This document shows, piece after piece, positions 16,891-27,001 of a stretch of DNA of 63,475 nt. The stretch is taken from positions 1 to 63,475 of the forward strand of contig JACZUI010000008.1 in assembly GCA_022573225.1 (NCBI GenBank), written 5' to 3'. The position numbers were made by a program, and so were the translations under genes. Every line of letters begins with the position of its first letter. The stretch's first letter is position 1. The notes beneath the pieces were generated by a model. That model did not search any database. It was not told where the DNA came from and saw only the letters and a list, made by a program, of their open reading frames with translations. The DNA is from Acidobacteriota bacterium (GTDB lineage: Bacteria; Actinomycetota; Acidimicrobiia; Spongiisociales; ZC4RG35).

Positions 16891-17652
16891 CTAAAGGACT
16901 CCCCGCACCCACTCGATGTCGGCGGCCTGCTCCTTGGCGCCGCCAGGAGTCTCCACCACAATCGGCGCTCCGGCCGCGGCGAAGGTGGAAGCAAGATCCT
17001 CCTTCGGTATCTCCCCGGACCCCAGGTTCTGATGGCGATCTCGGCGGGAGTCGAACGAGTCCTTTGAATCGTTGGCGTGAACCAGATCGATTCGTCCCGT
17101 GGCTTCGAGAATTCTCTCGACCAGCTCGTCGAACGGCTCGCCGCCTGCCCACGAATGACAGGTATCGAGGACGAAACCGACACCGAACTCTCCTATCTCA
17201 CCCCAGAGCCTGGAGATCCAATCGACCTGTCTGGCCAGAGCCTTGTCACCGCCGGCCGTATTCTCGATCAGCACAGGAACCTCCGTGTCGAGCGCCTCGA
17301 GCGCCTTGCGCCACCGGACCAACCCCTCGTCTTGCGGGCCATCCCCGGTGACATGGCCGCCGTGAACAACCACACCTGCTGCGTCAATCTCGGAGGCGGC
17401 GTCACAGGTGTCCTGGAGGATCTTCCGGCTCGGTATCCGCACCCGGTTGTTGTCTGCACACAGATTGATCAGATACGGGGAATGGACGTATATGGGGATC
17501 GACGATCTCTTCAGGAGCGTCTCGTCCTGGCGCGGGCTGGGCTTCTTCCACGACTGCGGATTGGAGAGGAATATCTGGACCAGGTCAGCCTTCCGCTCCT
17601 CGGCCTCAGCCAACGGGTCCACCGAAGGCACATGGGCGCCGACAAGCGTCAT
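16891..17652 (-). CDS. nfo: endonuclease IV-type AP endonuclease (deoxyribonuclease IV)
   Basis: A zinc-dependent TIM-barrel enzyme that cuts DNA at abasic sites. Visible metal ligands lie in [61 protein letters not shown] and VETPGG. The length is 253 residues, close to the short actinobacterial form. Its GTG/ATG end overlaps the upstream membrane gene by four bases. Confidence 0.92.
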   Translation of the reverse strand: MTLVGAHVPSVDPLAEAEERKADLVQIFLSNPQSWKKPSPRQDETLLKRSSIPIYVHSPYLINLCADNNRVRIPSRKILQDTCDAASEIDAAGVVVHGGHVTGDGPQDEGLVRWRKALEALDTEVPVLIENTAGGDKALARQVDWISRLWGEIGEFGVGFVLDTCHSWAGGEPFDELVERILEATGRIDLVHANDSKDSFDSRRDRHQNLGSGEIPKEDLASTFAAAGAPIVVETPGGAKEQAADIEWVRGVL

Positions 17653-18236
17653 GAGGATTCCCAGATGTCCGCTGTTCGATGCCGGGTCTCGCGACGGGCC
17701 GCCTCCACCGCATAGTCACCGATGCCCACCGCTACTTCGACAGGATCTTGTGACCAGTCCTGAGACAGCAGGCCGAGCACCCGATCCTCGACCCAACGGG
17801 CGCCCCAGGGATGATCGGGCAGCCCGGCGCGCCCCAACACTTTGATATTGAGCAAGGAAAGAACGTCGCCTTCGTCTTCGATCTCACCACCGGCAACGTC
17901 AACGACGTTCGACCACCGAATCAGGTCGGGCTTCCGAAAAGGCCCCCGGAGACGCACCGCGAGACCATCGTCACGGCACTCGACGACCTTGGTTGGGAAG
18001 AAGAGCTCCTTTAGCCCCCAGAGGATCAGAACACTCGCGAAGAGCAGCATGGCCCAGGCGTAGATGACGTCCCGGGGCTCAAATATCTGAGTGTCGTCGG
18101 GCCGGAAAACGATCTCGCGAAGCCAATTGGTGATCCGCCTGTTGGTGAGAACGTCGATCGAGATGATCAACAATGGGATGGCGCCGATGGCCAGCAGCCA
18201 CATCCGAAGAGCAGACCGACGGACGACTACATCCAC
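17649..18236 (-). CDS. membrane protein with PH-like soluble domain, unknown function
   Basis: A 195-residue protein with two membrane helices near the N-terminus ([19 protein letters not shown] and [24 protein letters not shown]). A cytoplasmic domain ([30 protein letters not shown]) has the look of a bacterial PH/DUF domain. It starts at GTG one base into the pyrE stop codon (TAGTG), so it is coupled to pyrE and to the endonuclease after it. Confidence 0.7.
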   Translation of the reverse strand: MDVVVRRSALRMWLLAIGAIPLLIISIDVLTNRRITNWLREIVFRPDDTQIFEPRDVIYAWAMLLFASVLILWGLKELFFPTKVVECRDDGLAVRLRGPFRKPDLIRWSNVVDVAGGEIEDEGDVLSLLNIKVLGRAGLPDHPWGARWVEDRVLGLLSQDWSQDPVEVAVGIGDYAVEAARRETRHRTADIWESS

Positions 18237-18832
18237 TACTTCACCCCCAGGTCATCGGGCGACACCAGTGCCACGTAAGGGATGCCCCGTTCTCCGAAGG
18301 CACGTTCTGCCTTGCCGTTGGACCGGTCGAACAGAGCAATGGCCTGAGCGACCTCGAGCCCTGACGCCAAAACGACATCGGTCGCCTCGACGGCGGCGCT
18401 CCCTGTGGTGGTGGTGTCCTCGAGAATCGCCACCCTGGCGCCTGGAGCGATCGGGCCAACCACCCTGCCGCCCGTCCCATGATCCTTGGCCTCCTTCCGA
18501 ATCGAATATGCCATCAGATCGCGTCCTCGCGAACTGGCCACCATCGCAGTAGCCATGGCGATCGGGTCGGCGCCCAATGTCATCCCTCCCACGGCCTCGA
18601 TCTCAGGGGAAAGAACGTCGAGGACCGCCGCGCCCACAAGCCAGGCCCCCTCGCCACTGAAGGTCGTCTGCCTGGCATCGAGATACCACGAAGCTGTCTT
18701 GCCTGAACGGAGGGTGAAGGGTCCGTCGGTACGCAATGAATGGGCGCGGAGATGATCGATCAAAGCAGCGTTTGACACGACACAATCGTAAAGACCGCTG
18801 CGGGCTTTGCGCTCTATCTGATCGGTCATCAT
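18236..18832 (-). CDS. pyrE: orotate phosphoribosyltransferase
   Basis: Joins orotate to PRPP to give OMP in pyrimidine synthesis. FTLRSGKTASWYLDARQTT is the OPRTase start, IRKEAKDHGTGG the flexible loop, and VAILEDTTTTGSAAVEATDVVLASG the PRPP-binding motif. The threonine-rich TTTTGSA form of the loop fits PRTases. It is 198 residues. It is divergent from the histidine-phosphatase gene with only 20 bases between them. Confidence 0.92.
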   Translation of the reverse strand: MMTDQIERKARSGLYDCVVSNAALIDHLRAHSLRTDGPFTLRSGKTASWYLDARQTTFSGEGAWLVGAAVLDVLSPEIEAVGGMTLGADPIAMATAMVASSRGRDLMAYSIRKEAKDHGTGGRVVGPIAPGARVAILEDTTTTGSAAVEATDVVLASGLEVAQAIALFDRSNGKAERAFGERGIPYVALVSPDDLGVK

Positions 18833-18852
18833 TCTGGACTACCGTCGAACTC

Positions 18853-19539
18853 ATGGATCTCTTTCTCATACGCCATGGCCAGCCCGACTGGGCGCCGGAC
18901 CGCATCGCTCGAAACAACCCCGATCTGACCGAGCTAGGCCGTGAACAGGCTCAGCGTGTCGGCCACCGGCTCGGGTCGCTCGATCGGGTGGACGAACTTT
19001 GGGCCTCTCCCATGAACAGAGCACAGCAGACCAGCGGTCCTGTAGGGACCGAGTTATCTGTTGACGCCGAGACGCATCAATGGCTCCAGGAGCTCAAGAG
19101 CCCTCCGGAGTGGGATGGCTCACCACAGGAGGAAGTGGAAAGGATCTTGATCGAGTCCCAGTTCCGCACGATGGATGAGATGTGGAACGGGTGGCCCGGC
19201 GGGGAGACCTTCAGGGCCTTTCATGAACGGGTCGTCACCGGCCTCGAAGAGACCCTCGACTCCCACGGGATTCATCCAATGCAAGAAGATCATCGTGCTC
19301 TGTGGGGGCTGGACGATCCAGACAAGAGGGTGATCATCGTCGCCCACGCCGGCACCAACGCAGTGGTCCTCGGGCACCTCCTCGGATTGGACCCGGTCCC
19401 CTGGGAGTGGGAGCGCTTCCGCCAGCCTCATACCGGAGTATCCCGGTTGACAATGGTCCGGGTGAGCACAGGATGGGCGTTCTCGCTCCGACAGCTAGGC
19501 GATGTGGCCCACCTTCATCCTGGAATGGTGACTGTCTAG
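18853..19539 (+). CDS. histidine phosphatase family protein
   Basis: MDLFLIRHGQPDW carries the catalytic RHG near the N-terminus, and VIIVAHAGTNAVVLGHLLGL carries the second histidine. An acidic partner lies in PQEEVERI. About 228 residues, like phosphoglycerate-mutase-type phosphatases, but the substrate cannot be read from sequence. The start at 18853 puts RHG at residue 7, as usual. Confidence 0.85.
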   Translation: MDLFLIRHGQPDWAPDRIARNNPDLTELGREQAQRVGHRLGSLDRVDELWASPMNRAQQTSGPVGTELSVDAETHQWLQELKSPPEWDGSPQEEVERILIESQFRTMDEMWNGWPGGETFRAFHERVVTGLEETLDSHGIHPMQEDHRALWGLDDPDKRVIIVAHAGTNAVVLGHLLGLDPVPWEWERFRQPHTGVSRLTMVRVSTGWAFSLRQLGDVAHLHPGMVTV

Positions 19540-19555
19540 CTGCCCTGCCCCGCGG

Positions 19556-20323
19556 TTACTTGCCGAAGCGGCGATCGCGGCCGGCGAAGTCACGTAGTGC
19601 CCGGAGGAAGTCGACCCGACGGAACGCCGGCCAGTTGACGTCGACGAAGACGAACTCGGCATATGCAGACTGCCAGAGCAGAAAGCCGGACAGTCGCGAT
19701 TCGCCCGAGGTCCTGATCAAGAGATCAGGGTCGGGGAGATCACTCGAATACATGTGGCTCGCCAAGACGTCGGCGTCGATTCGATCGGGGATCTCGCTGG
19801 GCTCAACACCTTCCTCAACCAGCTCGGCCACCAGGTCCTTGACGGCATCGACGATCTCTTGGCGACCTCCGTATCCCATCGCCACGTTGAGCCGGCGCGA
19901 GCCGTCGGGGTGAGCCGATTCTGCCTCCTTGGCCGCTGCGACCAGATCGTCGGGAAGCAGGTCCAGGCTTCCGATGAATCGGATCGCCATGTCGTACCGT
20001 GAGCACAGATCCGGAAGCCGATTGAACAACTCCACCAACACTTCGAAATAGGGGTCGAGCTCGTCGCTGGGCCTCGACAGGTTTTCCCTTGAAAGCACCC
20101 AGGCCGTGACCGCGGGTATCGGGAGCTCATGCGCCCAACCGAGGAAATCCTCGAAACGCTCCATTCCTACCCGGTAGGAGTCGGTATAGGTCGCCAACCC
20201 CTCCTCTCGAGCATGACGCCGGTGACCGTCGAGAACGATCCCGATGTGTTTGGGGAGACGATCCCGGTCCAGTTCATTGAGAAGTTTGCGCTCGTATACG
20301 CGGTAGAGCAAACGTGGAGCCAT
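19556..20323 (-). CDS. uppS: isoprenyl diphosphate synthase (cis-prenyltransferase, UppS-type)
   Basis: Extends prenyl diphosphates with isopentenyl diphosphate in cis, for cell-wall lipid carrier. IGIVLDGHRRHAREEG is motif I with the catalytic aspartate, with a histidine in place of the usual asparagine (DGN to DGH). SRENLSRPSDEL is the middle region, and DLLIRTSGESRLSGFLLWQSAYAEFVFVDVNWPAF is the C-terminal motif. At 255 residues it is like the actinobacterial paralogues, which include both long- and short-chain enzymes, so product length is uncertain. Confidence 0.88.
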   Translation of the reverse strand: MAPRLLYRVYERKLLNELDRDRLPKHIGIVLDGHRRHAREEGLATYTDSYRVGMERFEDFLGWAHELPIPAVTAWVLSRENLSRPSDELDPYFEVLVELFNRLPDLCSRYDMAIRFIGSLDLLPDDLVAAAKEAESAHPDGSRRLNVAMGYGGRQEIVDAVKDLVAELVEEGVEPSEIPDRIDADVLASHMYSSDLPDPDLLIRTSGESRLSGFLLWQSAYAEFVFVDVNWPAFRRVDFLRALRDFAGRDRRFGK

Positions 20324-20414
20324 GACGAAGACCTATCGTACCCGTCACCTCCAAGCCCCTCACTCACCGCCGGCTCGAAGTGGCCTTGGCACCCGGCCCG
20401 CATAACCTGATGGC

Positions 20415-21077
20415 ATGAAACGGGTGACTCTCGGCAAGATGCAAAACCCGATCAGGGGTTTTCTCCACGGTGCGGCCGCCGCAGCCGCCGTCGTCGGATT
20501 GTTCGTCCTTCTCAACCGTGCCCGGGAAAGCGGACCTGCCATCACCGGCACTCTGATCTTCGGGGGTGCGCTGCTCATCATGTACACGGTTTCAGCTTTG
20601 TATCACTCGATTCCATGGGGCGACCAGTGGAAGGATCGGCTCCAGCGGGTCGACCACTCGATGATCTTCCTAGTGGTCGCCGGCACGTTCACGCCCATCG
20701 CCATCGCCGCCCTCGACGGTGCTTGGCTGGTAGTCGCCCTTTCGGTGATCTGGGCAATCGCGCTCACAGGAATCCTGCTGAAGGCGTTGTTGCCGAACGT
20801 CAAGACCTGGCTGTCGCTAACGCTTCAGATGGTGATGGGGTGGTCGCTCCTGGTGTGGATCCCCGCCATCAACACCCAGCTCGGGACCGCAGCAGTCGTC
20901 CTGATCGGCATTGGGGGCCTCTGCTATTCCGTCGGGGTGATCATCTTCACCACCAAGCGACCCCGGCTCTTTCCTCGCAGCTTCTCCTATCACGAGCTGT
21001 TCCACGTGCTCGTCATCACAGGCAGCACCCTGCATTTCCTCGTGATCTTTTGGTACGCGATCCCTTTGACCGCCTAG
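20415..21077 (+). CDS. trhA: hemolysin III/TrhA family membrane protein (PAQR-like)
   Basis: A seven-helix membrane protein of the YqfA/hemolysin III group. SALYHSIPWGDQWKDRLQRVDHSMIFLVVAGTFTPI holds the conserved His and Asp of the PAQR metal site, and SYHELFHVLVITGSTLHFLVI the C-terminal histidines. In E. coli the relative affects membrane energetics. It converges on pepP with a 4-base overlap. Confidence 0.88.
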   Translation: MKRVTLGKMQNPIRGFLHGAAAAAAVVGLFVLLNRARESGPAITGTLIFGGALLIMYTVSALYHSIPWGDQWKDRLQRVDHSMIFLVVAGTFTPIAIAALDGAWLVVALSVIWAIALTGILLKALLPNVKTWLSLTLQMVMGWSLLVWIPAINTQLGTAAVVLIGIGGLCYSVGVIIFTTKRPRLFPRSFSYHELFHVLVITGSTLHFLVIFWYAIPLTA

Positions 21078-22534
21078 AACTTTGGCGAAATCGCCCACTG
21101 CGGGGCCTCACCGCATAGGGCCTCGATCTCATCTATCTCCACAGGGACCGACGCGCTCATGTTGATGTTGCCGTCGGGGGTAACCAGAAGATCGTCTTCG
21201 ATTCGAATACCAAGCCCGAGGAATTCCTCAGGGACAACATGCGTGACTTTCTCGGCGCCCTCGCGCTCCGCGGCCTCCTTGATGGAGGCAGCAACATCGC
21301 CCTCCTGGACTCTCCGGGTCAACCACTCATCTCGGCTGTATTCAAGGAGAGTGAGTTCGATCTCGGGCTTGCTCGGCGAGACATACAGCCCTGGCTCGAT
21401 GGTGAACGACATGCCGGGCTCGAAAGGCCGGTGGGCGCCTTCGATCCGGGATGCGCTTCGATCGTGAACATCAAGACCGAGCCAATGACCGAGCCCGTGA
21501 AAGAAGAACGAGCGGTAATGATGCATGCTCAGCGAATCGCCGACTGACCGCGGGAGCAGGCCCAGGTCGACAAGACCCTCGGTGAGAATCCTGACTGCCG
21601 CATCATCGAGTCCAGCGAACGAAGCGCCAGGGACTGCGCCGGCAACACCGATCTTCTCGGCGGCCAGAACCACCTCATACAGGGCTCGCTGGGCCGCGTT
21701 GAACTTGCCATTGGCCGGGAAAGTCCTCGTGATGTCTGCCGAGTACCCCTCGATTTCTGCCGCGGCGTCGATCAGGATCAGGTCATCGGCCTCGACCCGG
21801 GCGTCATTTTGGACGTAGTGGAGAATGCAGGCGTTGGCGCCTGCCGCCACGATCGAGGGGTAGCCATTGTGTCTTGCTCCGCTCATCCGCCACGGATATT
21901 CGGTGACAGCCTGCACCTGATACTCGTAGTGCCCGGGTGCCGCGAATCGCATCGCCTCCCTGTGGCCCTGAGCCGAGAGTTCGCACGCCTTTTCGAGAAC
22001 CTTGGCCTCGGAGGCAGTCTTGATCAGCCGCATCTCTCCAAGAACGGTGGAGAGGTCCATGATCGAGGAAGGGGCCTTGGTCCCGAGGCGATCCCGAACC
22101 GCACGGCTCCGATTGAGCAGGGAGGTCATCCTCTCGTCGTAAGTCGGGTTTCCGATCTTGTACCAGAGAACCTCGCGCCCGAGCATGTATCGCCTGATCA
22201 CCTCGTCGAATTTGCCCACGTCAAACGCAGCGTCCGCGCCATAACGCTCTTTTGCCCCCTCAACCCCGGCTCGATAACCGGTCCACGCCTGTTTCTCGGG
22301 ATCGCGCGGCCGAACGAAGAGGGCATAGTCGCCGTCGTCGTGGCCGGGAGCGACAACGGCAATCGCATCCGGCTCGTTGAATCCGGTCAGATAGAGAAAG
22401 TCCGGATCCTGATGGAAGTCGAAATGAACGTCGTGACTACGAACCTCCTCGCCGGCTGCCGGAACAATGGCAACCCCGTCTGTCCCTATCTCCTTGGACA
22501 AACGCTGTCTGGCTTCAGCGAATCGATCTGACAT
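21074..22534 (-). CDS. pepP: Xaa-Pro aminopeptidase
   Basis: An M24 metallopeptidase that removes an N-terminal residue before proline. The N-terminal domain (residues about 1-165) is the aminopeptidase P type. Metal ligands appear in ILIDAAAEIEGYSADITRTFP, FFHGLGHWLGLDVHD, FTIEPGLYV and GIRIEDDLLVT. I start at MSDRFAE (22534); a methionine six codons earlier (22552) is also possible. Confidence 0.92.
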   Translation of the reverse strand: MSDRFAEARQRLSKEIGTDGVAIVPAAGEEVRSHDVHFDFHQDPDFLYLTGFNEPDAIAVVAPGHDDGDYALFVRPRDPEKQAWTGYRAGVEGAKERYGADAAFDVGKFDEVIRRYMLGREVLWYKIGNPTYDERMTSLLNRSRAVRDRLGTKAPSSIMDLSTVLGEMRLIKTASEAKVLEKACELSAQGHREAMRFAAPGHYEYQVQAVTEYPWRMSGARHNGYPSIVAAGANACILHYVQNDARVEADDLILIDAAAEIEGYSADITRTFPANGKFNAAQRALYEVVLAAEKIGVAGAVPGASFAGLDDAAVRILTEGLVDLGLLPRSVGDSLSMHHYRSFFFHGLGHWLGLDVHDRSASRIEGAHRPFEPGMSFTIEPGLYVSPSKPEIELTLLEYSRDEWLTRRVQEGDVAASIKEAAEREGAEKVTHVVPEEFLGLGIRIEDDLLVTPDGNINMSASVPVEIDEIEALCGEAPQWAISPKF

Positions 22535-22580
22535 CGCGGGCACGGTACTCACCGCGGAAAGCCTGACAACCTGGGCCGCC

Positions 22581-23516
22581 TCAGGGCGCAGGGAGGTATT
22601 GGAGATCGACGATCAGGACAAAATGGTCAGAGCCGAGATTCGGCCCCAGCCTCCGATCCCGCACTGTCATGGAGTCGCTGTGAAGCAGATGATCGATCGG
22701 CACTCGAAACAAGGCGTTGGATGTCGCGGCAAAGGAGGGCTGCAGCCCGAACCCGATCTGCGAATTGAGAAGGTCGCCCTCCGACACCAAGTTTCGAAAT
22801 GGGGCCGACCACGGCGTGGCATTGAGATCGCCGACCACGAAGTAAGGGCCGCTTCGCTCGGAAGCCCATCCAGCGGCAAACTCGATCTGGGCATCGCGCA
22901 ATGCGGCACGATCGGCGGTTGTTGGCGCGAGCGGATGAGTCGACAGCACCTGAACCGTCTCCGGCCAGTTGTCGGGTTGGTAGGTCAGCTGCACTGCCCG
23001 GGGTTGTCGGGCCGCAAATCCGTACGAAATGGCCTCCACCTCATCTTTGACCAGTACGAGCGTTCCGAAGATCAGGTCGTCAGACCGAGCCCTGATGACC
23101 TCGTAGTCGAGGCCGGCCGACTCGATCGCCACCTCCCAGGGGCGACTTGCCTCATATAGGAACACCAGGTCGGGTTCAACCGATCTGATGTACTCGATTA
23201 CCTCGACATACTGCTCGTTGGTCGACAGCAAGTTGAAACTCATAACCCGGAGATGGGGCAGGGAAGGATCAGCCGCTTGAGGGGAACCCAGATAGAGCGG
23301 AGCCACGAAGACGAGGTTGACAGCCGCAACTGCAAGCACCGCGTATGCGATCTTTCGCCATTTCGAGGCGAGCAACACCAGACCCAACACCGTGAGCGCC
23401 ACCAGATACTGGGCCCTGAAGTTGGCCAACACATCCAGCCACCAGACCCAAGCGCCCGCAAACGCCGCCAGACTGATCGCGGCAAGTATCAGCGACGGAA
23501 CGGCGACCACGATCAT
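22581..23516 (-). CDS. membrane-anchored endonuclease/exonuclease/phosphatase family protein
   Basis: Two to three N-terminal membrane helices (about residues 1-75) precede a DNase I-like fold: MSFNLLSTNEQY, LVFLYEAS with the catalytic Glu, STHPLAPTT, VVGDLNATPWSAPF and SDHFVLIVDL. The catalytic domain should lie outside the membrane. Related proteins include nucleases and phosphoesterases, so the substrate is open. Confidence 0.85.
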   Translation of the reverse strand: MIVVAVPSLILAAISLAAFAGAWVWWLDVLANFRAQYLVALTVLGLVLLASKWRKIAYAVLAVAAVNLVFVAPLYLGSPQAADPSLPHLRVMSFNLLSTNEQYVEVIEYIRSVEPDLVFLYEASRPWEVAIESAGLDYEVIRARSDDLIFGTLVLVKDEVEAISYGFAARQPRAVQLTYQPDNWPETVQVLSTHPLAPTTADRAALRDAQIEFAAGWASERSGPYFVVGDLNATPWSAPFRNLVSEGDLLNSQIGFGLQPSFAATSNALFRVPIDHLLHSDSMTVRDRRLGPNLGSDHFVLIVDLQYLPAP

Positions 23517-23560
23517 GCCGCAAGGGTAGAAACGTCAAGCGTGTACGGCCGTGCCGACTC

Positions 23561-24442
23561 TCAGAGGTTGGACACCCAGTTGGCTATTGCCTTGCCGATC
23601 TCAGGGCCCGAGTCCTCCTGGATGAAGTGGATTCCTGGGACCGTCACCTCGCTCTGGTTGGCCCAGGAGCGGCAGACCTCCCGTTGACGACCGATCAATA
23701 TCGAGCCGGGGTCGGCGTTGATGAAGAGCTTCGGCACTTCTTGCCCCTCCATCCACCGCTGATTCGCCTTCACTATCTCCACTACATCGGCCGGCTCGCC
23801 TTCGATCGGAATCTCGCGTGGCCACGTGAGCGTCGGGCGCCGCGACTCACCCGACTCGAGGTAGGGGGCCCGGTAGACATCCATCACCTCTTCGGACAAG
23901 GATCCCAGCACCGACGAGGGAAGAATCCTCTCCACGAAGACATTCTTCTCCAGAATGATCTCGTCACCGGCTTCAGACCGCATCGCCTGGAAGAGCGAGC
24001 GGGCGTTCTCCGGCCAGTCCTCCCAGGTCATCGGGGTGACAATTGCCTCCATGTACGCCACGCCTTTCACCACATCTCGATGACGGCGGCCCCAGTCGAA
24101 GGCAAGCGCACCGCCCCAGTCGTGTCCGACCAGCGTGACGTTGCTCTCCGCCCCGACCTGGTCGAGAAATGCCTCCAGGTACTCCTGATGATCGGAGAAG
24201 CGGTAGGCCTCCCTCCCGCTGGCGATCTGGGCCGAGTCTCCCATCCCAATCAAGTCCGGAGCGATGCAGCGACCCATCCGCGCCACTTCAGGAATCACAT
24301 TCCTCCACAGGAACGAAGAGGTTGGGTTGCCATGTAGGAAGACAATCGGGTCGCCGCTGCCATGCTCGACATAGGCCATTGAAGCCCCCAGCACCGTTAG
24401 TTCCTTCTTTTCAGTGGGGTCGAAACTGTTGGCAGACATCAT
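23561..24442 (-). CDS. haloalkane dehalogenase (alpha/beta hydrolase)
   Basis: FLHGNPTSSFLWRNVIP is the oxyanion-region HGNPTSS motif with the halide-binding Asn. VTLVGHDWGGALAFDWGRRH contains the nucleophile Asp-Trp pair. The catalytic acid lies in LFINADPGS and the catalytic histidine in GIHFIQEDSGPEIG. The layout is that of HLD-II enzymes (LinB/DhaA). The 293 residues are normal. Enzyme specificity is untested. It stands alone beside argH. Confidence 0.88.
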   Translation of the reverse strand: MMSANSFDPTEKKELTVLGASMAYVEHGSGDPIVFLHGNPTSSFLWRNVIPEVARMGRCIAPDLIGMGDSAQIASGREAYRFSDHQEYLEAFLDQVGAESNVTLVGHDWGGALAFDWGRRHRDVVKGVAYMEAIVTPMTWEDWPENARSLFQAMRSEAGDEIILEKNVFVERILPSSVLGSLSEEVMDVYRAPYLESGESRRPTLTWPREIPIEGEPADVVEIVKANQRWMEGQEVPKLFINADPGSILIGRQREVCRSWANQSEVTVPGIHFIQEDSGPEIGKAIANWVSNL

Positions 24443-24461
24443 CGGAGGATAGGTCGCCCCA

Positions 24462-25814
24462 TCAGCCGATCAGTCGGCGAATCTCACTCACCTGTTCCCG
24501 CACCGACTCAGGGGATCCGGAGCCGATTGTTGCCCGGGCTCTGACGGACGTGGCGGGATCGAGCAGGCTGAGATCTGTCTCTTCGAACGCCTCATGGCAG
24601 TTCACAAGGTCGGTCAGGGTTGCGTCAGCCAGGGTGAGACCACGAGACTCGAGACCGGACACCAGCTCGCCGACTCTCCGGTGGGCTTCCCGAAAGGGGA
24701 CTCCGCGCCGCACCAACGCTTCAGAAAGGTCGAGGCTCACCGTCTCGGGAGCGGGCATTGACGGCGTGTACTCGACACCCTCCACAAGCTCGATCATCGC
24801 AGCGATCGCCGATCCCAGAACATCGTCTGAGTGAAAAACGATCCTCTTGTCCTCCTGAAGGTCGCGGTTGTAGGTCAGGGGGAGTCCCTTCTGAAGGGCG
24901 AGGATCGCGCCCATGTCGCCGACAACTGTGGCGGCCCTACCCCGGATCAGCTCTGCGGTGTCCGGGTTTCGCTTCTGGGGAAGCGCCGACGATCCCGTGC
25001 TCACCTCATCGGACAGCTTCACCCAGCCGAACTCTCGTGACGACCACATCACCATCTCCTCTGCCAACCGTGACAGGTCGATCATCGACTGGGCGCAGCA
25101 GAACACGTATTCGGAGACAAAGTCCCTCGATGCGACGGCATCGAGCGAATTGGGGATGACACCATCAAGTCCGAGGCTCGACGCCACCATCTCCCTGTCG
25201 AGAGGCAGGGAAGAACCAGCCGAGGCCCCAGCGCCCAAAGGGGAAAGCCGAATCCGACTCAGTGAATCGGCGAATCGGTCAGCCCCTCGAATTGCCATCC
25301 AGGCATATACCAGTAGGTGATGCCCGAGCGTCGTCGGTTGAGCCTGTTGGAGGTGGGTGTAGGAGGGGATCACCGTTTCGGCGTGGACCTCTGCGATCCC
25401 GGCCAGAGATCCAGCAAGCTGGTGAAGTTGCATGATGCGTTCTCCGCCCGCCCGGCTCAGATAGAGACGGAGGTCAAGCGCGACCTGGTCGTTTCGGGAC
25501 CGACCGGTGTGTAGTTTGCCGGCGACTTCGCCCACAACTTCGTGAAGACGGCGCTCGACAGCGGTGTGGACATCCTCATCGGTCTCGACGAAGGCAAACT
25601 CTCCCGCCTCTGCCTCGACGAGAATCTGGGAGAGACCGTCAACAATGACATCCGCCTGGTCCTTGTCGACGACACCGGTCTCACCGAGCATGCCGGCGTG
25701 GGCTATCGAGCCTTCAATGTCCACTGTGAGAAGTCTCCGGTCGGAATCGTCGACGGTGAACGCCCAGGTGCCTTCGGACGGGGCTCCTTCAAACCGGCCC
25801 CCCCACAGCGTCAT
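24462..25814 (-). CDS. argH: argininosuccinate lyase
   Basis: Splits argininosuccinate to arginine and fumarate. [37 protein letters not shown] and the superfamily signature [23 protein letters not shown] are clear. The 450 residues are close to standard. It overlaps argG by four bases, so the arginine pair is coupled. Confidence 0.96.
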   Translation of the reverse strand: MTLWGGRFEGAPSEGTWAFTVDDSDRRLLTVDIEGSIAHAGMLGETGVVDKDQADVIVDGLSQILVEAEAGEFAFVETDEDVHTAVERRLHEVVGEVAGKLHTGRSRNDQVALDLRLYLSRAGGERIMQLHQLAGSLAGIAEVHAETVIPSYTHLQQAQPTTLGHHLLVYAWMAIRGADRFADSLSRIRLSPLGAGASAGSSLPLDREMVASSLGLDGVIPNSLDAVASRDFVSEYVFCCAQSMIDLSRLAEEMVMWSSREFGWVKLSDEVSTGSSALPQKRNPDTAELIRGRAATVVGDMGAILALQKGLPLTYNRDLQEDKRIVFHSDDVLGSAIAAMIELVEGVEYTPSMPAPETVSLDLSEALVRRGVPFREAHRRVGELVSGLESRGLTLADATLTDLVNCHEAFEETDLSLLDPATSVRARATIGSGSPESVREQVSEIRRLIG

Positions 25815-27001
25815 GTGTCGCGCCCCGTTCCGAAACCCTTGATCCTCAGCGCATTGAGGTTGATGAACCCGGTGGCGTCTGCCTGCTGGTAGACATCGTC
25901 GGCTTCGAAGGTGGCCGTATCCTCCCTGTAGAGGCTGTTGGGCGACCGGCGGCCAACGATTCTCACCGACCCCTTGTAGAGGACAAGACGGGCCTCGCCG
26001 GTCACCGGCTCCTGAATCGAGTCCATTGTCGCCTGGAGGGCAAGACGCTCTGGAGAGAACCAGAACCCGTTGTACACGATGTTTGCGTACCGCTTGGCGA
26101 GGTCGTCTCGAAGATGAAGGATCTCACGGTCAAGGGCGATCGATTCGATGGCGCGACGCGCTGCATGGAGAACGGTTCCGCCAGGCGTCTCATAGACCCC
26201 CCGGCTCTTGATCCCGACGAACCGGTTCTCGACGATGTCGACCCGGCCCACGCCGTGGTTTCCGGCAATCTCGTTGAGATTTGTCAGCAGCTCGACGGGT
26301 CCGAGCACTTGTCCGTCGATCGAAACCGGGGTGCCCCTCTCAAACCCCACCACAAGCTGGCGAGCCTCATCGGGTGCGCTCTCGGGATCGACCGTCATCC
26401 GGAACATGCCAGGCGGTGGCGCCGTCCAGGGATCCTCGAGATCACCTCCCTCGTAGGAGACGTGAAACAGGTTGGCATCCATCGAGTACGGGGATTCCCC
26501 GGTTACCGACACAGGGATCCCGCGACTTTTCGCATAAGAAATCAGGTCGGACCTGCCCTTCAGGTCCCACTCTCGCCATGGAGCGATCACCTTCAGGTCG
26601 GGAGCCAGCGCTGCGGTCGAAAGCTCGAAACGGACCTGATCGTTCCCTTTGCCGGTGGCGCCGTGGGCGATGGCATCGGCGCCGTGCTCCCGGGCGGCAG
26701 CGACCAGACCCTGGGTGATGATGGGTCGCGCCAATGACGTGCCCAGGAGATACTCGCCTTCGTAAACCGCCGCGGCCCGCACCGCAGGGAATACGGCTTC
26801 GGTGACGAATGCCTCTTTGAGATCGTCGACCAAGCCGAGGGCAGCGCCAGTGGCGAGTGCCTTCTTCTCTGCCTCGGCTACTTCTTCACCCTGGCCCACA
26901 TCGGCGGTGTACGCGATGACGTCCGCTTCATAGACCTCCATCAGCCACGCCAGGATCACCGAGGTGTCGAGACCTCCTGAATAGGCGAGAACTACCTTCA
27001 C
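25811..27001 (-). CDS. argG: argininosuccinate synthase
   Basis: Joins citrulline and aspartate with [21 protein letters not shown] is the PP-loop, [27 protein letters not shown] and [23 protein letters not shown] are the substrate-binding blocks. 396 residues. It overlaps cca by four bases upstream and argH by four downstream, giving an unusual cca-argG-argH chain. Confidence 0.97.
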   Translation of the reverse strand: MKVVLAYSGGLDTSVILAWLMEVYEADVIAYTADVGQGEEVAEAEKKALATGAALGLVDDLKEAFVTEAVFPAVRAAAVYEGEYLLGTSLARPIITQGLVAAAREHGADAIAHGATGKGNDQVRFELSTAALAPDLKVIAPWREWDLKGRSDLISYAKSRGIPVSVTGESPYSMDANLFHVSYEGGDLEDPWTAPPPGMFRMTVDPESAPDEARQLVVGFERGTPVSIDGQVLGPVELLTNLNEIAGNHGVGRVDIVENRFVGIKSRGVYETPGGTVLHAARRAIESIALDREILHLRDDLAKRYANIVYNGFWFSPERLALQATMDSIQEPVTGEARLVLYKGSVRIVGRRSPNSLYREDTATFEADDVYQQADATGFINLNALRIKGFGTGRDT